Position numbers and translations under genes: made by a program
DNA from: an uncultured Lachnospiraceae bacterium
GTDB lineage: Bacteria > Bacillota > Clostridia > Lachnospirales > Lachnospiraceae
Assembly: GCA_905193085.1 (NCBI GenBank)
Contig: CAJJNI010000181.1
Coordinates: forward strand, 1-5,164
Length of the DNA stretch: 5,164 nt
Direction: 5' to 3'
In this document: positions 4,580 through 5,164 of the stretch, piece by piece
How positions within the stretch are numbered: the first letter of the stretch is position 1
How the letters are laid out: every line of letters starts with the position of its first letter
Notes under the pieces: model-generated
Databases searched by the model: none
The model's input: only the letters and a program-made list of their open reading frames with translations
Told to the model about the DNA's origin: nothing

Positions 4580-5164
4580 ATGATAGAAATTTCCAGAAAA
4601 GAGTATGCTGCAATGTATGGACCGACTACAGGTGACAGGGTAAGACTTGCAGATACTGATTTAATTGCAGAAATAGAGAAAGATTACTGTGTTTACGGTG
4701 ATGAAGCCAAATTTGGAGGAGGAAAATCTCTTCGTGATGGCATGGGACAGTCAGCAAGCCATACAGATGATGAATGTCTTGATTTGGTAATAACAAGTGC
4801 AATTGTTATTGACAGTACAGGGATTTATAAAGCCGATATAGGAATAAAGAATGGTAAAATTGCCGGAATTGGTAAGGCTGGGAATCCGCATGTAATGGAC
4901 GGCGTGGATAAAAATATGATAATTGGCAGTTCAACAGAGGCTCTTGCAGGAGAAGGACTTATTCTTACTGCCGGAGGAATAGATACCCATATTCATTTTA
5001 TTTCACCGACACAGATACATACAGCACTTTACAGTGGAATTACAACCATGATTGGTGGAGGAACAGGTCCGGCAGATGGCACCAATGCAACTACGTGTAC
5101 TCCGGGTAAATTTAATATTCATAAAATGTTAGAAGCAGCAGAAGGTTGGCCTATGAATTTCGGT
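4580..5164 (+). CDS. ureC: Urease alpha subunit, N-terminal part, cut by the window edge
   Basis: UreC carries the di-nickel active site that hydrolyses urea. The frame from ATG 4580 stays open for 195 codons to the last base of the window, about a third of the usual length near 570 residues. The N-terminus ISRKEYAAMYGPTTGDRVRLADTDL (4-28) and YGDEAKFGGGKSLRDGMGQS (39-58) are hallmark UreC sequence. AGGIDTHIHFISPTQ (131-145) contains His137 and His139, which correspond to two nickel-ligand histidines of bacterial ureases. GGGTGPADGTNATTCTPG (159-176) is also conserved. The carbamylated lysine, the other nickel ligands and the catalytic flap lie beyond the edge. The ribosome binding site AGGTGA (4565-4570) is 9 bp upstream. 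Accessory genes for nickel loading (ureEFGD) would be expected further right but are not visible. Confidence 0.97.
   Translation, partial: MIEISRKEYAAMYGPTTGDRVRLADTDLIAEIEKDYCVYGDEAKFGGGKSLRDGMGQSASHTDDECLDLVITSAIVIDSTGIYKADIGIKNGKIAGIGKAGNPHVMDGVDKNMIIGSSTEALAGEGLILTAGGIDTHIHFISPTQIHTALYSGITTMIGGGTGPADGTNATTCTPGKFNIHKMLEAAEGWPMNFG

Overview
The window reads as low-GC Bacillota DNA, most likely from an anaerobic gut-type Clostridia (Lachnospiraceae-like). The reasons are AT-rich intergenic DNA, strong AGGAGG-type ribosome binding sites on every gene, an Agr-type cyclic-peptide quorum-sensing cassette of the clostridial/listerial kind, and A/T-rich codon use. The genus cannot be fixed from this sequence alone. 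All genes lie on the + strand.

Bases 1-735 hold no convincing protein gene but are full of regulatory structure. The left edge carries what looks like the end of a terminator. Around 181-271 there are three 15-bp boxes (consensus TGTCGTTTATGACAT) spaced 22 and 21 bp apart, followed by a -10 element. They head a short transcription unit that ends at a strong intrinsic terminator (381-416) and encodes no plausible protein. After this come a 22-bp tandem repeat (482-547) and a possible basal promoter. A second copy of the box-plus-promoter unit (639-707) has two boxes and reads directly into agrB.

Bases 736-3651 are a complete agr operon in the order agrB-agrD-agrC-agrA. AgrB is the membrane protease that matures the peptide. 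AgrD is a 49-residue precursor, and its likely pheromone ring is Cys27-Ser-Trp-Leu-Val31. AgrC is the membrane sensor kinase. AgrA is the response regulator with a LytTR DNA-binding domain. The helically phased direct repeats are what a LytTR protein is expected to bind, so AgrA probably activates both promoters and closes an autoinduction loop. The upstream RNA would then be a quorum-induced output, comparable in layout but not in sequence to staphylococcal RNAIII. Two back-to-back hairpins sit between agrD and agrC, just before the agrC ribosome binding site. A strong terminator ends the operon at 3724-3761.

Bases 3882-5164 begin a urease operon: a fused gamma+beta subunit gene (ureAB, Helicobacter-style) followed by ureC, the nickel-binding alpha subunit, which runs off the right edge. 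A good sigma70-type promoter lies before the agr terminator, between agrA and that terminator. A short GC-rich, potentially folded leader lies after it. The urease genes may therefore be controlled by conditional termination, but this is inference.
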